DNA of 64,000 bases from Marinobacter persicus. Lineage in GTDB: Bacteria > Pseudomonadota > Gammaproteobacteria > Pseudomonadales > Oleiphilaceae. Both the position numbers and the translations under genes were made by a program. The notes beneath the pieces are model-generated. The model saw only the letters and a list, made by a program, of their open reading frames with translations. It was not told where the DNA came from and did no database searches. The stretch lies in assembly GCF_900114155.1 (NCBI RefSeq), contig NZ_FOSC01000007.1, positions 124,001-188,000 on the forward strand, in the 5' to 3' direction. This document shows positions 1 through 13,584 of this stretch, in pieces (positions within the stretch are counted from its first letter, which is position 1; each line of letters starts with the position of its first letter).

Positions 1-1
1 G

Positions 2-64
2 ATACCGGCAGCCGATGTGCCGCACTTTCACGCCACGTTTAACCGGCTGCAGGAGACGGGCTGA
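2..64 (+). CDS. C-terminal end of an unidentified protein (partial)
   Basis: A reading frame enters from the left edge and ends with a TGA at 62-64. The last 20 residues read IPAADVPHFHATFNRLQETG. The TGA shares its A with the ATG of the next gene (TGATG), so the two are probably translationally coupled and in one operon. Too little remains to identify the protein. Confidence 0.55.
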   Translation: MPAADVPHFHATFNRLQETG

Positions 65-933
65 TGCGTTGGGTGTACCTGCTGTGGCTGTTCCTGATGT
101 CTTCCGGTCTGATGGCCGGTGAGCCTGCGCCGGCTGGTTCCTGCGGGACTGATCGTCTGGTTTTCTCGATGATCCCGAAAAAGGATATCGACGAGCAGTT
201 GCGCGAATACCAGCCGCTGATGTCGTTGTTGAGCGAGGGGTTGGATATACCGGTCGAGATGGTTCGCGCCAGTTCCTACCAGAGTGTCATCGACTCCCTC
301 ATCTCCGGTGCCGTCGATGTCGCTGTATTGGGGCCCGGGGCTTACATGCAGGCCTACAAACGAAACCCGGATATTGAAGCCTTCGCGTCGCTGGCGGTAG
401 AGCCTGGCCATTTTACCCCGGCGGGCAGTTTCTATTCGTCCGTGTTGATCGTGGACAGGGACAGCCCGGTCCAGACGGCAACAGATCTGCGAGGAGCCAC
501 CGTTGCCCTGACCGATCCAGCCAGTACATCCGGCGCCTTGATTCCGAAAACCCGTTTTACCGACCATATCGGGCAATCACTCACGGGGTTTTTCGCCGGC
601 CAGGTGTATGCCGGCAGCCATGATAAAGCCATGGATGCGTTGTTGGCCGGCAAGGTGCAGGCGGCCTTTGTCTCCAGCTCACGGGTGGATGAGTATGTGG
701 CGCGGGGCGTCATTGATCGGGACCGGTTCCGGGTGATCTGGCGTTCAGAACCGCTGCACTATGACCCGTTCGTGTTCCGGAGCGGGCTGTGTGATGCCGT
801 GAAAATGAACATCGCCCGGTTGATGACCAGGCCCTCGGAGCAACGCCGGCGTTTTCTGGAAAGCCAGCAGGCGACGGAGATTACCCGGGTTAATCATCAG
901 GCTTATGAGACGCTGGAAGAGCTGCTTGATTAA
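64..933 (+). CDS. PhnD-type phosphate/phosphite/phosphonate-like periplasmic binding protein
   Basis: This 289-residue protein begins with a hydrophobic signal peptide (about residues 1-18, ending near LMAGEPA) and continues as a periplasmic binding fold of the PhnD/TauA-like class. Supporting motifs are VFSMIPKKD near the start, PVEMVRASSYQSVIDSLISG, the DVAVLGPGAY ligand-site strand, VALTDPASTSG and the C-terminal YDPFVFRSGL. Such proteins either feed an ABC importer or serve as sensory subunits for membrane kinases or cyclases. No permease or ATPase gene follows, and the upstream gene overlaps by TGATG, so a sensory role with the upstream partner is possible. The true ligand cannot be read from the sequence. 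Confidence 0.8.
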   Translation: MRWVYLLWLFLMSSGLMAGEPAPAGSCGTDRLVFSMIPKKDIDEQLREYQPLMSLLSEGLDIPVEMVRASSYQSVIDSLISGAVDVAVLGPGAYMQAYKRNPDIEAFASLAVEPGHFTPAGSFYSSVLIVDRDSPVQTATDLRGATVALTDPASTSGALIPKTRFTDHIGQSLTGFFAGQVYAGSHDKAMDALLAGKVQAAFVSSSRVDEYVARGVIDRDRFRVIWRSEPLHYDPFVFRSGLCDAVKMNIARLMTRPSEQRRRFLESQQATEITRVNHQAYETLEELLD

Positions 934-1008
934 ACGATAAGGCCAGGTGTCAAAGCGATTGGCGAAACGGCTGATTACAAGAGAGGGTATTCAGGAAAAG
1001 CGGGATAG

Positions 1009-1085
<77 letters not shown>

Positions 1086-1187
1086 AACAACGGCCGGTAT
1101 TATACTCATTCGGCTGCTGAATGCTACCCCCTTCCCTGGGGAAATTTGTCCGTAGTACTGCAGAGCCATTGTCTGGCCCCGCATTGG

Positions 1188-3269
1188 TTAGCCCGCGGTT
1201 GGCAGCAGGCTGATGTCCGCCACCCGCAGGAACAGGTTGCGCAGGCGGTTGAGCAGCGCCAGGCGGTTGTTGCGCACGGCTTCATCCTCTGCCATCACCA
1301 TCACTTCGTCGAAGAAGGTGTCCACCGGGGCGCGCAGGCTGGCCAGGGAGCTCAGGGCACTGGCGTAGTCGCCCTGTTCGAACAGCGGCACCACCTTTTC
1401 CGCCTGGGCGTCCACCTGCTCGGCCAGGGCTTTCTCGGCGGCGTCCTGCAGCAGGCTGCTGTCCACGGTCTCACCGATACTGTCACCACCCTGCTTGGTC
1501 AGGATGTTGGAGACCCGTTTGTTGGCGCCGGCCAGGGCCTGGGCTTCGGGCAACTGGCGGAAGGCTTCCACGGCTTTCACACGGCGGTCGAAGTCCAGCG
1601 GCCGGGTCGGACGGCGGGCGTGGACGGCCAGGTAGACCTCGGCGCTGATGCCCTGCTCGTCGTAGTGGGCGCGGAAGCGCTCGAGCATGTAGTCCACCAC
1701 GGTGCTGGCGGTGTTTTGCTCAGTCAGCACGGTGAAGTTCTCTTCAGCCCACTCGCACAGGGTCTGCAAGTCCAGCGGCAGTTCGCGCTCGATGATGATG
1801 CGCAGAACGCCCAGGGAGGCTCGGCGCAGGCCGAACGGGTCACGGGTGCCCGATGGTGGCTGGTTGATGCCGAACAGGCCCACCAGCGAATCGATGCGGT
1901 CGGCGATGGCCACGGCGCAGCCGGTCAGGGTGGACGGCAGGTCATCACCGGCAAAGCGCGGCATGTACTGCTCGTTCAGGGCCTTGGCGACATCCTCGTG
2001 TTCACCGTCATTGGCGGCGTAGTACTGGCCCATGATGCCTTGAAGATCGGTGAACTCCAGCACCATTTCAGTGACCAGGTCGGTCTTAGCCAGCATGGCG
2101 GCGCGCTCGGCCAGGGCCGGGTCGCTGTTGATGGCGTCGCCGATTTTCCTGGCCAGGGCGGCCACCCGCACGGATTTGTCGTAAATGCTGCCCAGCTTGT
2201 CCTGGAACACGATGGGCTTGAGCGCATCGATGCGGTCTTCCAGGCGGGACTTGCGGTCGGTGTCGTAGAAGAAGGCGGCGTCGGCCAGGCGCGGGCGGAT
2301 CACCTTCTCGTTACCGGAGATCACCTGGGCCGGGTCTTTGCTCTCGATGTTGGCCACGGTGATGAACAGCGGCAGCATCTCGCCATCGGCGGCGATCACG
2401 TGGAAGTACTTCTGGTGCTCTTCCATGGAGGAAATCAGTGCCTCGGCGGGCACGTCCAGGAAGCGTTCCTCGAAGCGACCCATCAGCGGCACCGGCCATT
2501 CGTTCAGGGCAGTGACTTCGTCCAGCAGGTCTTCGTTGATCACCGCCTTGCCGCCGGCCTCCTTCTCGGCCAGCTCGGTCACGCCCTTGCGGATCTGCTC
2601 GCGGCGCTCGGCGAAATCGGCCAATACAAAGCCTTCCTCTTTCAGAACCACTTCGTAATCGCCCGGGGTGGGTACTATCAGCGCTTTCGGGCAGTGGAAA
2701 CGATGGCCACGGGTCTTGTTACCCGGGGTCAGGCCCATGATCGGGGTATCGATGACCTTGTCACCGAACTGCATGATCAGCCAGTGCACCGGGCGCACGA
2801 ACTCGGTGCGGTGGGCGCCCCAGCGCATGCGCTTGGGGATGGGCAGCGCGGCCAGGGACTGTTCAACCAGTTCCGGCAGCAATTCCACGGTGGCCTTGCC
2901 TTTCTCGACGGTGCGGTAAACCACCCAGGCGCCCTTGTCGGTTTCCATGGTGTCCAGCTGGTCCGGGGTAATGCCCAGGGAGGTGGCGAAACCCGTCAGT
3001 GCCCGGGTCGGGTTGCCGGCGTCGTCGAACGCCGCTTTTACCGCCGGGCCGCGCTTCTCCACGGCCTTGTCCGGCTGGGCGTCCGCCAGATCACGCACAC
3101 GCACCGCCAGGCGGCGGGGGGCGGCGAAGGCTTCCACCTTGCCGAATTCAACACCGGCGTCTTCCAGACCCCTGGCAATGCCCCGGGTGAAGGCATCGGA
3201 CAGGGGTTTGAGTGCTTTCGGGGGCAGTTCTTCGGTGCCCAGTTCAACCAGAAAATCCTGTGTAGCCAT
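1188..3269 (-). CDS. glyS: Glycyl-tRNA synthetase beta subunit
   Basis: This 693-residue protein is the beta chain of the bacterial alpha2beta2 glycyl-tRNA synthetase, which charges tRNA-Gly in the cytoplasm. It opens with [15 protein letters not shown], the family hallmark, and contains the HD-like and tRNA-binding regions ([33 protein letters not shown]) and the C-terminal anticodon-binding DALR-like segment. The length is normal for the family (about 690). It starts 2 bp after the stop of glyQ, so alpha and beta are made from one transcript. Confidence 0.97.
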   Translation of the reverse strand: MATQDFLVELGTEELPPKALKPLSDAFTRGIARGLEDAGVEFGKVEAFAAPRRLAVRVRDLADAQPDKAVEKRGPAVKAAFDDAGNPTRALTGFATSLGITPDQLDTMETDKGAWVVYRTVEKGKATVELLPELVEQSLAALPIPKRMRWGAHRTEFVRPVHWLIMQFGDKVIDTPIMGLTPGNKTRGHRFHCPKALIVPTPGDYEVVLKEEGFVLADFAERREQIRKGVTELAEKEAGGKAVINEDLLDEVTALNEWPVPLMGRFEERFLDVPAEALISSMEEHQKYFHVIAADGEMLPLFITVANIESKDPAQVISGNEKVIRPRLADAAFFYDTDRKSRLEDRIDALKPIVFQDKLGSIYDKSVRVAALARKIGDAINSDPALAERAAMLAKTDLVTEMVLEFTDLQGIMGQYYAANDGEHEDVAKALNEQYMPRFAGDDLPSTLTGCAVAIADRIDSLVGLFGINQPPSGTRDPFGLRRASLGVLRIIIERELPLDLQTLCEWAEENFTVLTEQNTASTVVDYMLERFRAHYDEQGISAEVYLAVHARRPTRPLDFDRRVKAVEAFRQLPEAQALAGANKRVSNILTKQGGDSIGETVDSSLLQDAAEKALAEQVDAQAEKVVPLFEQGDYASALSSLASLRAPVDTFFDEVMVMAEDEAVRNNRLALLNRLRNLFLRVADISLLPTAG

Positions 3270-3271
3270 GG

Positions 3272-4297
<1,026 letters not shown>

Positions 4298-4368
4298 GAC
4301 GTTTGCCTGCTGATCAGTCTGTGTGTGGCGCCCCTTTTTCCGGGACGCGCTGAAAATTTGAAAACGCG

Positions 4369-4397
4369 CATTATACGCGGGCCGGCACGGTATTTCT
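4369..4397 (-). promoter_or_regulatory. Candidate sigma70 promoter for glyQS
   Basis: A perfect -10 hexamer TATAAT lies at 4374-4369 on the minus strand, within the palindromic GCGTATAATGCGC. It is preceded after 17 bp by TAGAAA (4 of 6 matches to TTGACA). It sits about 70 bp upstream of the glyQ start. An imperfect GGCCGG/CCGGCC hairpin at about 4378-4408 overlaps the -35 and could end trkA transcription, although no T-run follows it. Confidence 0.55.
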
Positions 4398-4433
4398 AAG
4401 TACCGGCCAGGTTGTTGTTTTGTCTGGTGTCCA

Positions 4434-5837
4434 TCAGAAGAAGGTGAGTCCCACCTGGAACAGTTTTTCCACCTCGCGGATCCTGGATTTATCCACCAGG
4501 AACAGGATGACATGGTCGTCCGGCTGCACACGGATGTGGTCGTGGGCGATCAACACCTCGTTGTTACGGACAATGGCGCCGATGGTGGTGCCTGACGGCA
4601 GGTGGATTTCGTCCAGCCGTTTGCCGACCACCTTGGAGGAGCGGTGGTCTCCATGGGCGATCGCTTCAATGGCCTCGGCCGCGCCCCGGCGCAGAGAGTG
4701 AACGTTTACCACGTCACCCCGGCGCACGTGGGTGAGCAGGCTGCCGATGGTGGTCTGTTGTGGCGAGATGGCCACGTCGATATCGCCACCCTGGATCAGG
4801 TCCACGTAATCGGGGTTGTTGATCAGGGTCAGTACCTTGCGGGCGCCCAGTCGTTTGGCCAGCAGGGACGCCATGATGTTGGCTTCGTCGTCGTTGGTGA
4901 CGGCACAGAACACATCGGTGCTTTCGATGTTTTCTTCCAGCAGGATGTCCTTGTTGGCGGCATTGCCTTCCAGCACGATGGTTTTGTTCAGGCGCTCGGA
5001 CAGCATCACGCAGCGGTCGTGGTTGCGGTCCAGGATTTTCACCTGGAAGCGGTTTTCCAGGGAACTGGCCAGACGATAGCCGATGTTGCCCCCGCCGCAG
5101 ATGAAAATACGCCGGTAGGGCTGGACCAGTGGCTGCAGCTCGCTCATGACCGAGCGGATGTGATCGGCGGCGGCGATGAAGAAGATTTCGTCGCCGTCTT
5201 CAATCAGTGTGTCGCCCTGGGGCATGATTGCCCTGCCCTTGCGGAAAATGGCGGCCACCCGGGTATCGATGCGGGGCATGTGGGTGCGCAGGTAGGACAG
5301 CTCATGGCCCACCAGTGGTCCGCCCTTGGTGGCGCGGATAGCCACCAGTCGTACCAGGCCCTTGGAGAATTCCAGGACCTGCAGGGTGCCGGGGTATTCA
5401 ATCAGCCGGGTGATGTGTTTGGTCACCAGATATTCCGGGCTGATGGTCACATCAATAGGAAAGCCAATTCGCTTTTCCGGTTCCACCAGGTCATCTTTCT
5501 TGTAGAACAGCTCTTTTTTCGCCAGGTAGGCATTGGCGCGGACCCGGCAGATGGTGGTGGGTGTTTTGTACAGCAATTTGGAAACCTGGCAGGCCACCAT
5601 GTTGGTTTCATCGCTGTTGGTGACGGCTATGACCATGTCGGCGTCTTCGGCGCCGGCGTCATTCAACAGTGTGGGATAGGACGCGGGGCCGTGTACGGTG
5701 CGAATATCCAGCCGGTCCTGTAATTCCCGAAGGCGGGCGCCGTCGGTATCCACCACGGTAATGTCGTTGGCTTCGTTGGCGAGGTTTTCGGCCAGACTAC
5801 CGCCCACCTGGCCGGCTCCGAGAATCAGGATTTTCAT
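4434..5837 (-). CDS. trkA: Trk potassium uptake regulatory subunit TrkA
   Basis: This 467-residue peripheral membrane protein gates the TrkH/TrkG potassium channel in response to nucleotides. It is a tandem duplication of a Rossmann NAD-binding domain plus RCK_C domain. The first glycine loop is [13 protein letters not shown] near residue 7; the second is [16 protein letters not shown] near residue 235. Acidic ribose-binding residues follow each ([18 protein letters not shown]). It overlaps the 3' end of rsmB by 4 bp, completing the usual def-fmt-rsmB-trkA order. Confidence 0.96.
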   Translation of the reverse strand: MKILILGAGQVGGSLAENLANEANDITVVDTDGARLRELQDRLDIRTVHGPASYPTLLNDAGAEDADMVIAVTNSDETNMVACQVSKLLYKTPTTICRVRANAYLAKKELFYKKDDLVEPEKRIGFPIDVTISPEYLVTKHITRLIEYPGTLQVLEFSKGLVRLVAIRATKGGPLVGHELSYLRTHMPRIDTRVAAIFRKGRAIMPQGDTLIEDGDEIFFIAAADHIRSVMSELQPLVQPYRRIFICGGGNIGYRLASSLENRFQVKILDRNHDRCVMLSERLNKTIVLEGNAANKDILLEENIESTDVFCAVTNDDEANIMASLLAKRLGARKVLTLINNPDYVDLIQGGDIDVAISPQQTTIGSLLTHVRRGDVVNVHSLRRGAAEAIEAIAHGDHRSSKVVGKRLDEIHLPSGTTIGAIVRNNEVLIAHDHIRVQPDDHVILFLVDKSRIREVEKLFQVGLTFF

Positions 5838-7126
5838 GGCTCTGGTTTCTCCAATACGGCGTAGAAAAAGCCGTCATGGCTGTCGGGATCGGGTAACAGT
5901 TGTCGGCCGGCACCGGTGTCGATACCCCAGTCGGTATCCAGGGTAACCAGCTTTACCTGTTCGTTCTGTTTTACAAACCGCTGGATTATACGGTGGTTTT
6001 CCTGCCCGAACACCGAGCAGGTGGCATACACCAGCCGGCCGCCGGGGGCGAGGATGTCCCACATGGCTTCCAGCAGGCCCAGTTGAATGCCGGCCAGGGG
6101 TGCTATGTCGGATTCGCGCCGCAGCAGTTTGATGTCCGGGTGCCGGCGAATCACACCGGTGGCGCTGCAGGGTACGTCCAGCAGAATGCGGTCAAAGGCC
6201 TTGCCGTCCCACCAATGCCCGGTATCGGCCGCGTCGGCCTGCCTGAGTGTGGCGTGCAGGTCCAGGCGTTCCAGGTTTTCTTCGATTCTGGGCAGGCGTT
6301 CGGCGGATTCGTCAATGGCGACCACTTCGGCAAGCGCCGGTTCGCTCTCAAGAATAGCGCAGGTTTTGCCGCCCGGGGCGGCGCAGGCGTCCAGTACCCG
6401 TTGGCCGGGCTGCAAATCCAGTAGTGTGGTGCACAGCTGGGCCGCTTCGTCTTGAACGCTCACGGCACCGTCGGCAAACCAGGGCAGGCGGTCCACCGGT
6501 ACCGGTTGTTCCAGTTGAATGCCATGGGGGGCAAAGCGGGTAGCGTGGGCTTCAATACCAGCCTGGTTCAGCAGGGCCAGATACTCGTCCCGACTGAAGC
6601 GTTTTGCGTTCACCCGCAGCGTCATGGGCGCTTGCTGGTTATTGGCTTCGAGAATGGCTTGCCAGTCTTCCGGCCAGTTGTGGCGCAGTTTTTCCACCAT
6701 CCATACCGGGTGGCTGAATTGGGCGCTGTCGTCTGCAGGCTCCGGCGCCCCTTCCCGCTCGGCCTTGCGCAACACGCCGTTGACCAGGCCGGTCAGATGC
6801 GGTTTGTCCAGAGCCTTGCAGGCTTCCACGGTTTCATTGAGCACCGCATAGCTGGCCTGTTCGCTGAAGCGCAACTGGAACAAGGCCACCAGCATCAGGT
6901 GGTGTATTACACGATCCGGCTTGCGCAGGGGCTTTTTCAGGCGGCTGCCGAGTTCACCGTCCAGGCGGTGAAACCACCGGCAGGTTCCGTAGCACAGCGC
7001 CTGCAGTTGCGGGCGCTGCTCCGGGGGCAGTTGGTTCAGCGCCGGCGGCAGGCACTGGTTCAGGGACTGGCCATTTTCAACCGCCAGCAGGACCCGGGCG
7101 GCAACGGCACGGAGTGGAAGGGCCAT
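5834..7126 (-). CDS. rsmB: 16S rRNA (cytosine(967)-C(5))-methyltransferase
   Basis: This protein of about 430 residues combines an N-terminal NusB-like RNA-binding domain (about residues 1-140) with a SAM-dependent methyltransferase domain. The SAM loop is LDACAAPGGKT. The two cysteines of the RNA m5C fold are present: LDVPCSATGVIRRHPD and VYATCSVFGQENH. The start is uncertain: ATG at 7126 is used here, but a TTG at 7132 also fits, and both follow AGGAG inside the end of fmt. The gene lies between fmt and trkA with overlaps on both sides. Confidence 0.95.
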   Translation of the reverse strand: MALPLRAVAARVLLAVENGQSLNQCLPPALNQLPPEQRPQLQALCYGTCRWFHRLDGELGSRLKKPLRKPDRVIHHLMLVALFQLRFSEQASYAVLNETVEACKALDKPHLTGLVNGVLRKAEREGAPEPADDSAQFSHPVWMVEKLRHNWPEDWQAILEANNQQAPMTLRVNAKRFSRDEYLALLNQAGIEAHATRFAPHGIQLEQPVPVDRLPWFADGAVSVQDEAAQLCTTLLDLQPGQRVLDACAAPGGKTCAILESEPALAEVVAIDESAERLPRIEENLERLDLHATLRQADAADTGHWWDGKAFDRILLDVPCSATGVIRRHPDIKLLRRESDIAPLAGIQLGLLEAMWDILAPGGRLVYATCSVFGQENHRIIQRFVKQNEQVKLVTLDTDWGIDTGAGRQLLPDPDSHDGFFYAVLEKPEP

Positions 7127-7128
7127 GA

Positions 7129-8064
7129 TCAATGCAGCTCCTGGCCGGGTATGAGCACCGGCTTGCCGCCGTTGATCAGGTCGTTCACGCTTTGCGCCCG
7201 GGTGCCCGGCAGTTGTGCCCGGGTGATCCGTAGAATGCCCTCGGCGCAGGCGATGTCGATGCCGTCGCGCTCACGTTTGAGGACGGTGCCTGGCGTCTTG
7301 TCGCTGTTCTGGTTAAGCGCTTCGGCCTGATGGATGCGAATGCGCTGGTCGCCCAGGTCAGTGAAGGTACCGGGCCAGGGATTGAAGGCGCGCACCAGCC
7401 GTTCCAGCTCCACCGCACTGCGTTGCCAGTCCAGGTGGCCCTCTGCTTTCGACAGTTTGTGGGCGTAACAGGCGTCGTCGCTGTTCTGCGGCTCGGGGTT
7501 CAATTCGCCTTTTTGCAGTTTATCCAGCGCCGCGACAATGGCTTCACCGCCAAGATCGGCCAAACGGTCGTGAAGGCTGCCTCCCGTGTCGTCCGGGTGG
7601 ATAGGTGTGGCGGCTTTCAACAGCATGTCGCCGGTGTCCAGGCCTTCGTCCATCTGCATGATGGTAATGCCGGTTTCGGTATCGCCGGCGGCGATGGCCC
7701 GGTGGATAGGGGCGGCGCCGCGCCAGCGAGGCAGAAGTGAGGCGTGGATGTTCAGGCAGCCGTGGGTGGGAATGTCCAGTACCGACTTGGGGAGAATCAG
7801 GCCGTAGGCGGCCACGATCATCACATCGGGTTTGAGGTCAGCCAGTTCCTGCCGGGCTTCTTCGGTCTTCAGGCTCAGGGGCTGGAACACGGGGATGTCG
7901 GCATCCAGGGCCACCTGCTTGACCGGCCCGGGGACCAGTTTGCGGCCACGCCCGGCGGGCCTGTCGGGCTGGCTGTAAACGCCGACGATATTATGGCCGG
8001 CCTGTATCAGGGCTTTCAGGGCGGTGGCGGCAAAATCCGGGGTTCCGGCAAAAACGATGCGCAC
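7129..8064 (-). CDS. fmt: Methionyl-tRNA formyltransferase
   Basis: This 311-residue enzyme formylates initiator Met-tRNA using 10-formyl-THF. The N-terminal domain begins MRIVFAGTPDFAATAL. The catalytic block HASLLPRWRGAAPIHRAI contains the conserved Asn-His region (LNIHASLLP), and D of the DTGDML motif follows. The C-terminal OB-like tRNA-binding domain is present (INGGKPVLIPGQ). The length matches the family. It lies between def and rsmB on the same strand, as in most gammaproteobacteria. Confidence 0.96.
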   Translation of the reverse strand: MRIVFAGTPDFAATALKALIQAGHNIVGVYSQPDRPAGRGRKLVPGPVKQVALDADIPVFQPLSLKTEEARQELADLKPDVMIVAAYGLILPKSVLDIPTHGCLNIHASLLPRWRGAAPIHRAIAAGDTETGITIMQMDEGLDTGDMLLKAATPIHPDDTGGSLHDRLADLGGEAIVAALDKLQKGELNPEPQNSDDACYAHKLSKAEGHLDWQRSAVELERLVRAFNPWPGTFTDLGDQRIRIHQAEALNQNSDKTPGTVLKRERDGIDIACAEGILRITRAQLPGTRAQSVNDLINGGKPVLIPGQELH

Positions 8065-8095
8065 GGTGCTGGAGTCTCTGTTGGTGTTGAAGACG

Positions 8096-8119
8096 AAAAA
8101 ACCGGGCTTGGGCCCGGTC
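8096..8119 (-). terminator. Intrinsic terminator after def
   Basis: On the minus strand CCGGGCCCAAGCCCGG forms a strong hairpin followed by six T residues (A-run at 8096-8101 on the plus strand). It stands between def and fmt, so it should reduce transcription of fmt-rsmB-trkA relative to def. Confidence 0.7.
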
Positions 8120-8145
8120 CTGAAACTATCTGGTTCAAAGGCCGT

Positions 8146-8649
8146 TCAGGCACTTTGTTTGTGCAGCTTCTCCAGCTTCTTGCGGATGCGGCTGCGTTTG
8201 AGCTGGCTCAAATAATCGACAAAAAGTTTGCCGTTCAGGTGGTCCATCTCGTGCTGGATGCATACGGCCAGCAGGCCTTCGGCTTCCAGAACGAATTCCT
8301 CGCCGTTTCGGTCCTTGGCGGTAATCCGGCAATGCTCAATGCGTTTGACGTCTTCGTAGAAGCCGGGCACGGACAGGCAGCCTTCCTGCATGGCTTCAAG
8401 GTCGCCATCCAGTACTTCCACCTTCGGGTTGATGAACACCCGCGGCTCGCTCTTGTCTTCCGACAGGTCCATGACGATGACCTGCTTGTGCACGTCGATC
8501 TGGGTGGCGGCCAGGCCAATGCCGTTGGCATCGTACATGGTCTCGAACATGTCGTCGATCAGGGTACGGATGTCGTCGGTTACCTCGTCCACGGGCTTGG
8601 CAATGGTGCGAAGCCGGGGGTCCGGGTATTCAAGAATTTCTCGTATCAT
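8146..8649 (-). CDS. def: Peptide deformylase
   Basis: This 167-residue metalloenzyme removes the formyl group from new proteins. All three family motifs are present: GIGLAATQ (motif 1), EGCLSVPG (motif 2, with metal-ligand Cys) and QHEMDHL (motif 3, the HExxH ligands). The ATG at 8649 gives the usual [14 protein letters not shown] start; the frame is open further upstream but that stretch does not resemble the family. Its partner fmt follows downstream. Confidence 0.97.
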   Translation of the reverse strand: MIREILEYPDPRLRTIAKPVDEVTDDIRTLIDDMFETMYDANGIGLAATQIDVHKQVIVMDLSEDKSEPRVFINPKVEVLDGDLEAMQEGCLSVPGFYEDVKRIEHCRITAKDRNGEEFVLEAEGLLAVCIQHEMDHLNGKLFVDYLSQLKRSRIRKKLEKLHKQSA

Positions 8650-8761
8650 AGCGCTCTGGTTCTCGCCTTTGTTCGTGGCTGTCCCGCCGTTAAAGCCGCG
8701 AACCGTGATCCGGTTCGCCAAAATGCGACGGCGTGCAGCGCAAAATGTGTTTTCTGACACT

Positions 8762-8791
8762 ATTATCCGACAAATGGTCGATTGAGTACAA
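8762..8791 (-). promoter_or_regulatory. Candidate promoter for def
   Basis: On the minus strand a GATAAT -10-like box (8767-8762) follows TTGTAC (8791-8786) after 18 bp. It lies about 115 bp upstream of def, in the divergent region shared with the LysM gene. The -35 is poor, so this is tentative. I see no clear promoter for the LysM gene in the rest of the 8650-8944 gap beyond a TATAGT at 8882. Confidence 0.35.
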
Positions 8792-8944
8792 ACTGATCAG
8801 TCGATAGCCAAAAGCTTTCAATAGGGCAGGACGAATCCGGGCGGGACCAAAAGATAACAACACAAACGTCAGGACTTCTTCTATAGTAACGGAATCAACA
8901 ACGTAATAACCTGTAAAGCAAGTTCGCGATCAAGGACATGGACA

Positions 8945-9961
8945 ATGAGGAAACTGTTGTACGCTCTGGCGGCCTCGGCGCTGCTGTTTACTTCCTGGGC
9001 CCAGGCCAACCCGGAGCTGAGGTCTGATCATCCCGAGCGTTACACTGTCGTCAAGGGAGATACCTTGTGGGACATTTCGGGTCGTTTTCTGGAAAACCCC
9101 TGGTACTGGCCGGAAATCTGGCATGTGAACCCGCAGGTGACCAACCCGCACCTGATCTATCCCGGTGACCGGTTGGCGCTGGTTTACATTGATGGCAAGC
9201 CGAGAATCACCAAGGTTGCCAGTCGGGGGGTGGAGAAACTCTCGCCGAAAGTCCGTTCCGAGGCCATTGATACCCCGATTCCCACCATTCCGCTGGATGC
9301 CATCGCCAGTTTCCTGACGGAAACCCGGATTGTCAGTCCGTCGGAAATCAACGGTGCGCCCTATGTGCTGGAAGGGGCCGATGGCCGGATTATCACCGGT
9401 GCCGGTGACCGGGTGTACGCCCGGGGCGAGAAGCCCGCCGACCGGGTCGGTATTTTCCGCCGCAGCCAGGAATTCGTGGACCCGGATACCGGCGAGTTTC
9501 TGGGTCTGGAAGCCCGCAGCATCGCCAGAGGCAATATCGTTGCCGAAGACGGTGATGTGCTGACCATGGAACTGGCCAGTTCCAATGAAGAGGTACGTAT
9601 TGGCGACCGCCTGCTGGTGAGCGAGGACCGCAGGCTGACCACCAACTTCGTGCCCAGTGCGCCGGAATCGGAGATTGAGGGCCAGATGATTGCCGTGGAA
9701 GGGGGCGTGAGCCAGATTGGCCAGTACGATGTGGTGGCCATCAACCGGGGTGAACGTGAGGGCATGGAAGAGGGCAACGTGTTGGCGGTGCTGAAGTCCG
9801 GCAATCTGGTGCGTGATCCGGTGACCAGTGAAACCATTGAGCTGCCCTCCGAGCGAGCCGGTCTGCTGATGGTGTTCCAGACCTATGAAAAAATGAGCTA
9901 TGGCCTGGTGTTGCAGGCCACCCGGTCACTCTCGGTGGGCGACAAGGTGACCAACCCCTGA
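8945..9961 (+). CDS. LysM-domain exported protein
   Basis: The protein has 338 residues and a cleavable signal peptide (MRKLLYALAASALLFTSWAQA). A single LysM peptidoglycan-binding domain follows at about residues 35-82 (YTVVKGDTLWDISGRFL ... NPHLIYPGDRLAL). The rest is a beta-rich region without a recognised catalytic motif. It is the counterpart of the LysM gene that diverges from def-fmt in Pseudomonas and precedes dprA. A cell-wall-associated role is likely; the biochemical activity is unknown. Confidence 0.85.
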   Translation: MRKLLYALAASALLFTSWAQANPELRSDHPERYTVVKGDTLWDISGRFLENPWYWPEIWHVNPQVTNPHLIYPGDRLALVYIDGKPRITKVASRGVEKLSPKVRSEAIDTPIPTIPLDAIASFLTETRIVSPSEINGAPYVLEGADGRIITGAGDRVYARGEKPADRVGIFRRSQEFVDPDTGEFLGLEARSIARGNIVAEDGDVLTMELASSNEEVRIGDRLLVSEDRRLTTNFVPSAPESEIEGQMIAVEGGVSQIGQYDVVAINRGEREGMEEGNVLAVLKSGNLVRDPVTSETIELPSERAGLLMVFQTYEKMSYGLVLQATRSLSVGDKVTNP

Positions 9962-9986
9962 GGCCGGGATCAAACAAACTCTGTGC

Positions 9987-10008
9987 GGCCGGGCATTGAC
10001 GCCCGGCC
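9987..10008 (+). terminator. Strong hairpin between the LysM gene and dprA
   Basis: GGCCGGGC and GCCCGGCC form an 8-bp perfect stem with a 6-nt loop. It is not followed by a T-run, so it may be a pause, a 3'-end protector or a Rho-dependent end rather than a classical terminator. Confidence 0.4.
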
Positions 10009-10027
10009 TGATTGTCAAGGATGAAGT

Positions 10028-11170
10028 ATGCCCATGTCTCCCCTCCCCGAGCGCGGTTCAGCCGCCTGGCTGCTGCTGACCTGTCTGCCCCGCTTCGGCA
10101 TCAAGGTGCGTGAACACCTGGCCGGGCACACCGACCAACTGACTGACCTGCTTGCCATGAATCCGGCCACACTCCGGGCCCTGGGCCTGGGGCCACAGGC
10201 CGTGGAAGCGGTGCTGGCCTGGCAGAACCAGGACACCGACCATCCGATCCTGGCGCAGGCGCAGGCCATTGACCGGCAATGCCGGGAACTGGGCATTGCC
10301 GTGCTTGGCCAGAGCCATGAGCATTTCCCCGAAGCGCTCCGGCAGATCCACGATGCGCCGATGGTGCTCTACGCGCTGGGCGATACCAGCCTGCTGGGCC
10401 GCGACCAGATCGGCATTGTTGGCAGCCGTAACGCGACCCGGGCCGGGCTGGACCACGCCCGCCGGTTTGCCGCGGAGCTGAGCCGGCGGGGCCTGCTGGT
10501 TTCCAGTGGCCTGGCTCTGGGTATCGATGGTGCCGCCCATGCCGGAGCCCTGGATGCCGGTTTTCCAACCCTGGCGGTGATTGGTTGCGGGCTGGACCGT
10601 CTGTATCCGGCGCAGCATCGCAAACTGGCGCACCGGATTATCGACAAGGGCCTGATTGTCTCCGAATACCCGCCGGGCACCCAGGCCCGGGCAGCGTTCT
10701 TTCCCAAGCGCAACCGGATCATCAGCGGCCTGAGCCGCGGGGTGCTGGTCACCGAAGCCGGCCTGAAAAGCGGATCCCTGATCACCGCCCGTCTGGCCAT
10801 GGAGCAGGGCCGCGAGGTGTTCGCCATTCCCGGCTCCGTGCACAGCCCGGTAGCCCGGGGCTGCCATCAACTCATCAAGCAGGGTGCCAGTCTGGTGGAA
10901 ACCGCCGATGACGTGCTGGAAGAGCTGGGCACCTGGTGGAGCATGACGGCCCCGGACAGCGTCACGCCGGTGCCGGCAGGCCCGGATATGTCCGCGTTGG
11001 GTGGCCGCGAAATCGCGGTATTCGAGGCTTTGGGGTATGATCCGCAGTCTACCGATGCACTGAGCCTGGCGACCGGCTTGCCCGCAGACCAGCTAATGCA
11101 GTCGCTACTGGTTCTGGAGCTGGAAGGGCTGGTTAATGCCGCCCCGGGAGGCTACCTGAAAATCGCCTGA
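10028..11170 (+). CDS. dprA: DNA-processing protein DprA (Smf)
   Basis: This 380-residue protein loads RecA on incoming single-stranded DNA during natural transformation. An N-terminal SAM-like region is followed by the Rossmann-like Smf domain: GIVGSRNATRAG, LVSSGLALGIDGAAHAGAL, AVIGCGLDRLYP, SEYPPGTQ, FPKRNRIISGLS and TEAGLKSGSLITA are all canonical. The C-terminal winged helix (DALSLATGLPADQLMQSLLVLELEGLV) is intact. The length is normal. It precedes tsaC as in related genomes. Confidence 0.95.
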   Translation: MPMSPLPERGSAAWLLLTCLPRFGIKVREHLAGHTDQLTDLLAMNPATLRALGLGPQAVEAVLAWQNQDTDHPILAQAQAIDRQCRELGIAVLGQSHEHFPEALRQIHDAPMVLYALGDTSLLGRDQIGIVGSRNATRAGLDHARRFAAELSRRGLLVSSGLALGIDGAAHAGALDAGFPTLAVIGCGLDRLYPAQHRKLAHRIIDKGLIVSEYPPGTQARAAFFPKRNRIISGLSRGVLVTEAGLKSGSLITARLAMEQGREVFAIPGSVHSPVARGCHQLIKQGASLVETADDVLEELGTWWSMTAPDSVTPVPAGPDMSALGGREIAVFEALGYDPQSTDALSLATGLPADQLMQSLLVLELEGLVNAAPGGYLKIA

Positions 11171-11200
11171 GCCGTGCATCCCTGATCAGTATATACGGGT

Positions 11201-13552
<2,352 letters not shown>

Positions 13553-13584
13553 GGCCCGGGTGGGCCGGCAAAAAAGGGCTGTTC

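Noticed and set aside
4378..4408. Intrinsic terminator after trkA
   Set aside because: The hairpin is imperfect and followed by CCCGCG rather than a T-run, and it overlaps the glyQ promoter region. It is mentioned only in the promoter entry.
4298..4531. N-terminal extension of the glyQ frame by up to 78 codons
   Set aside because: The extra residues are low-complexity and cross a strong TATAAT promoter. The GTG at 4297 gives a family-like start.
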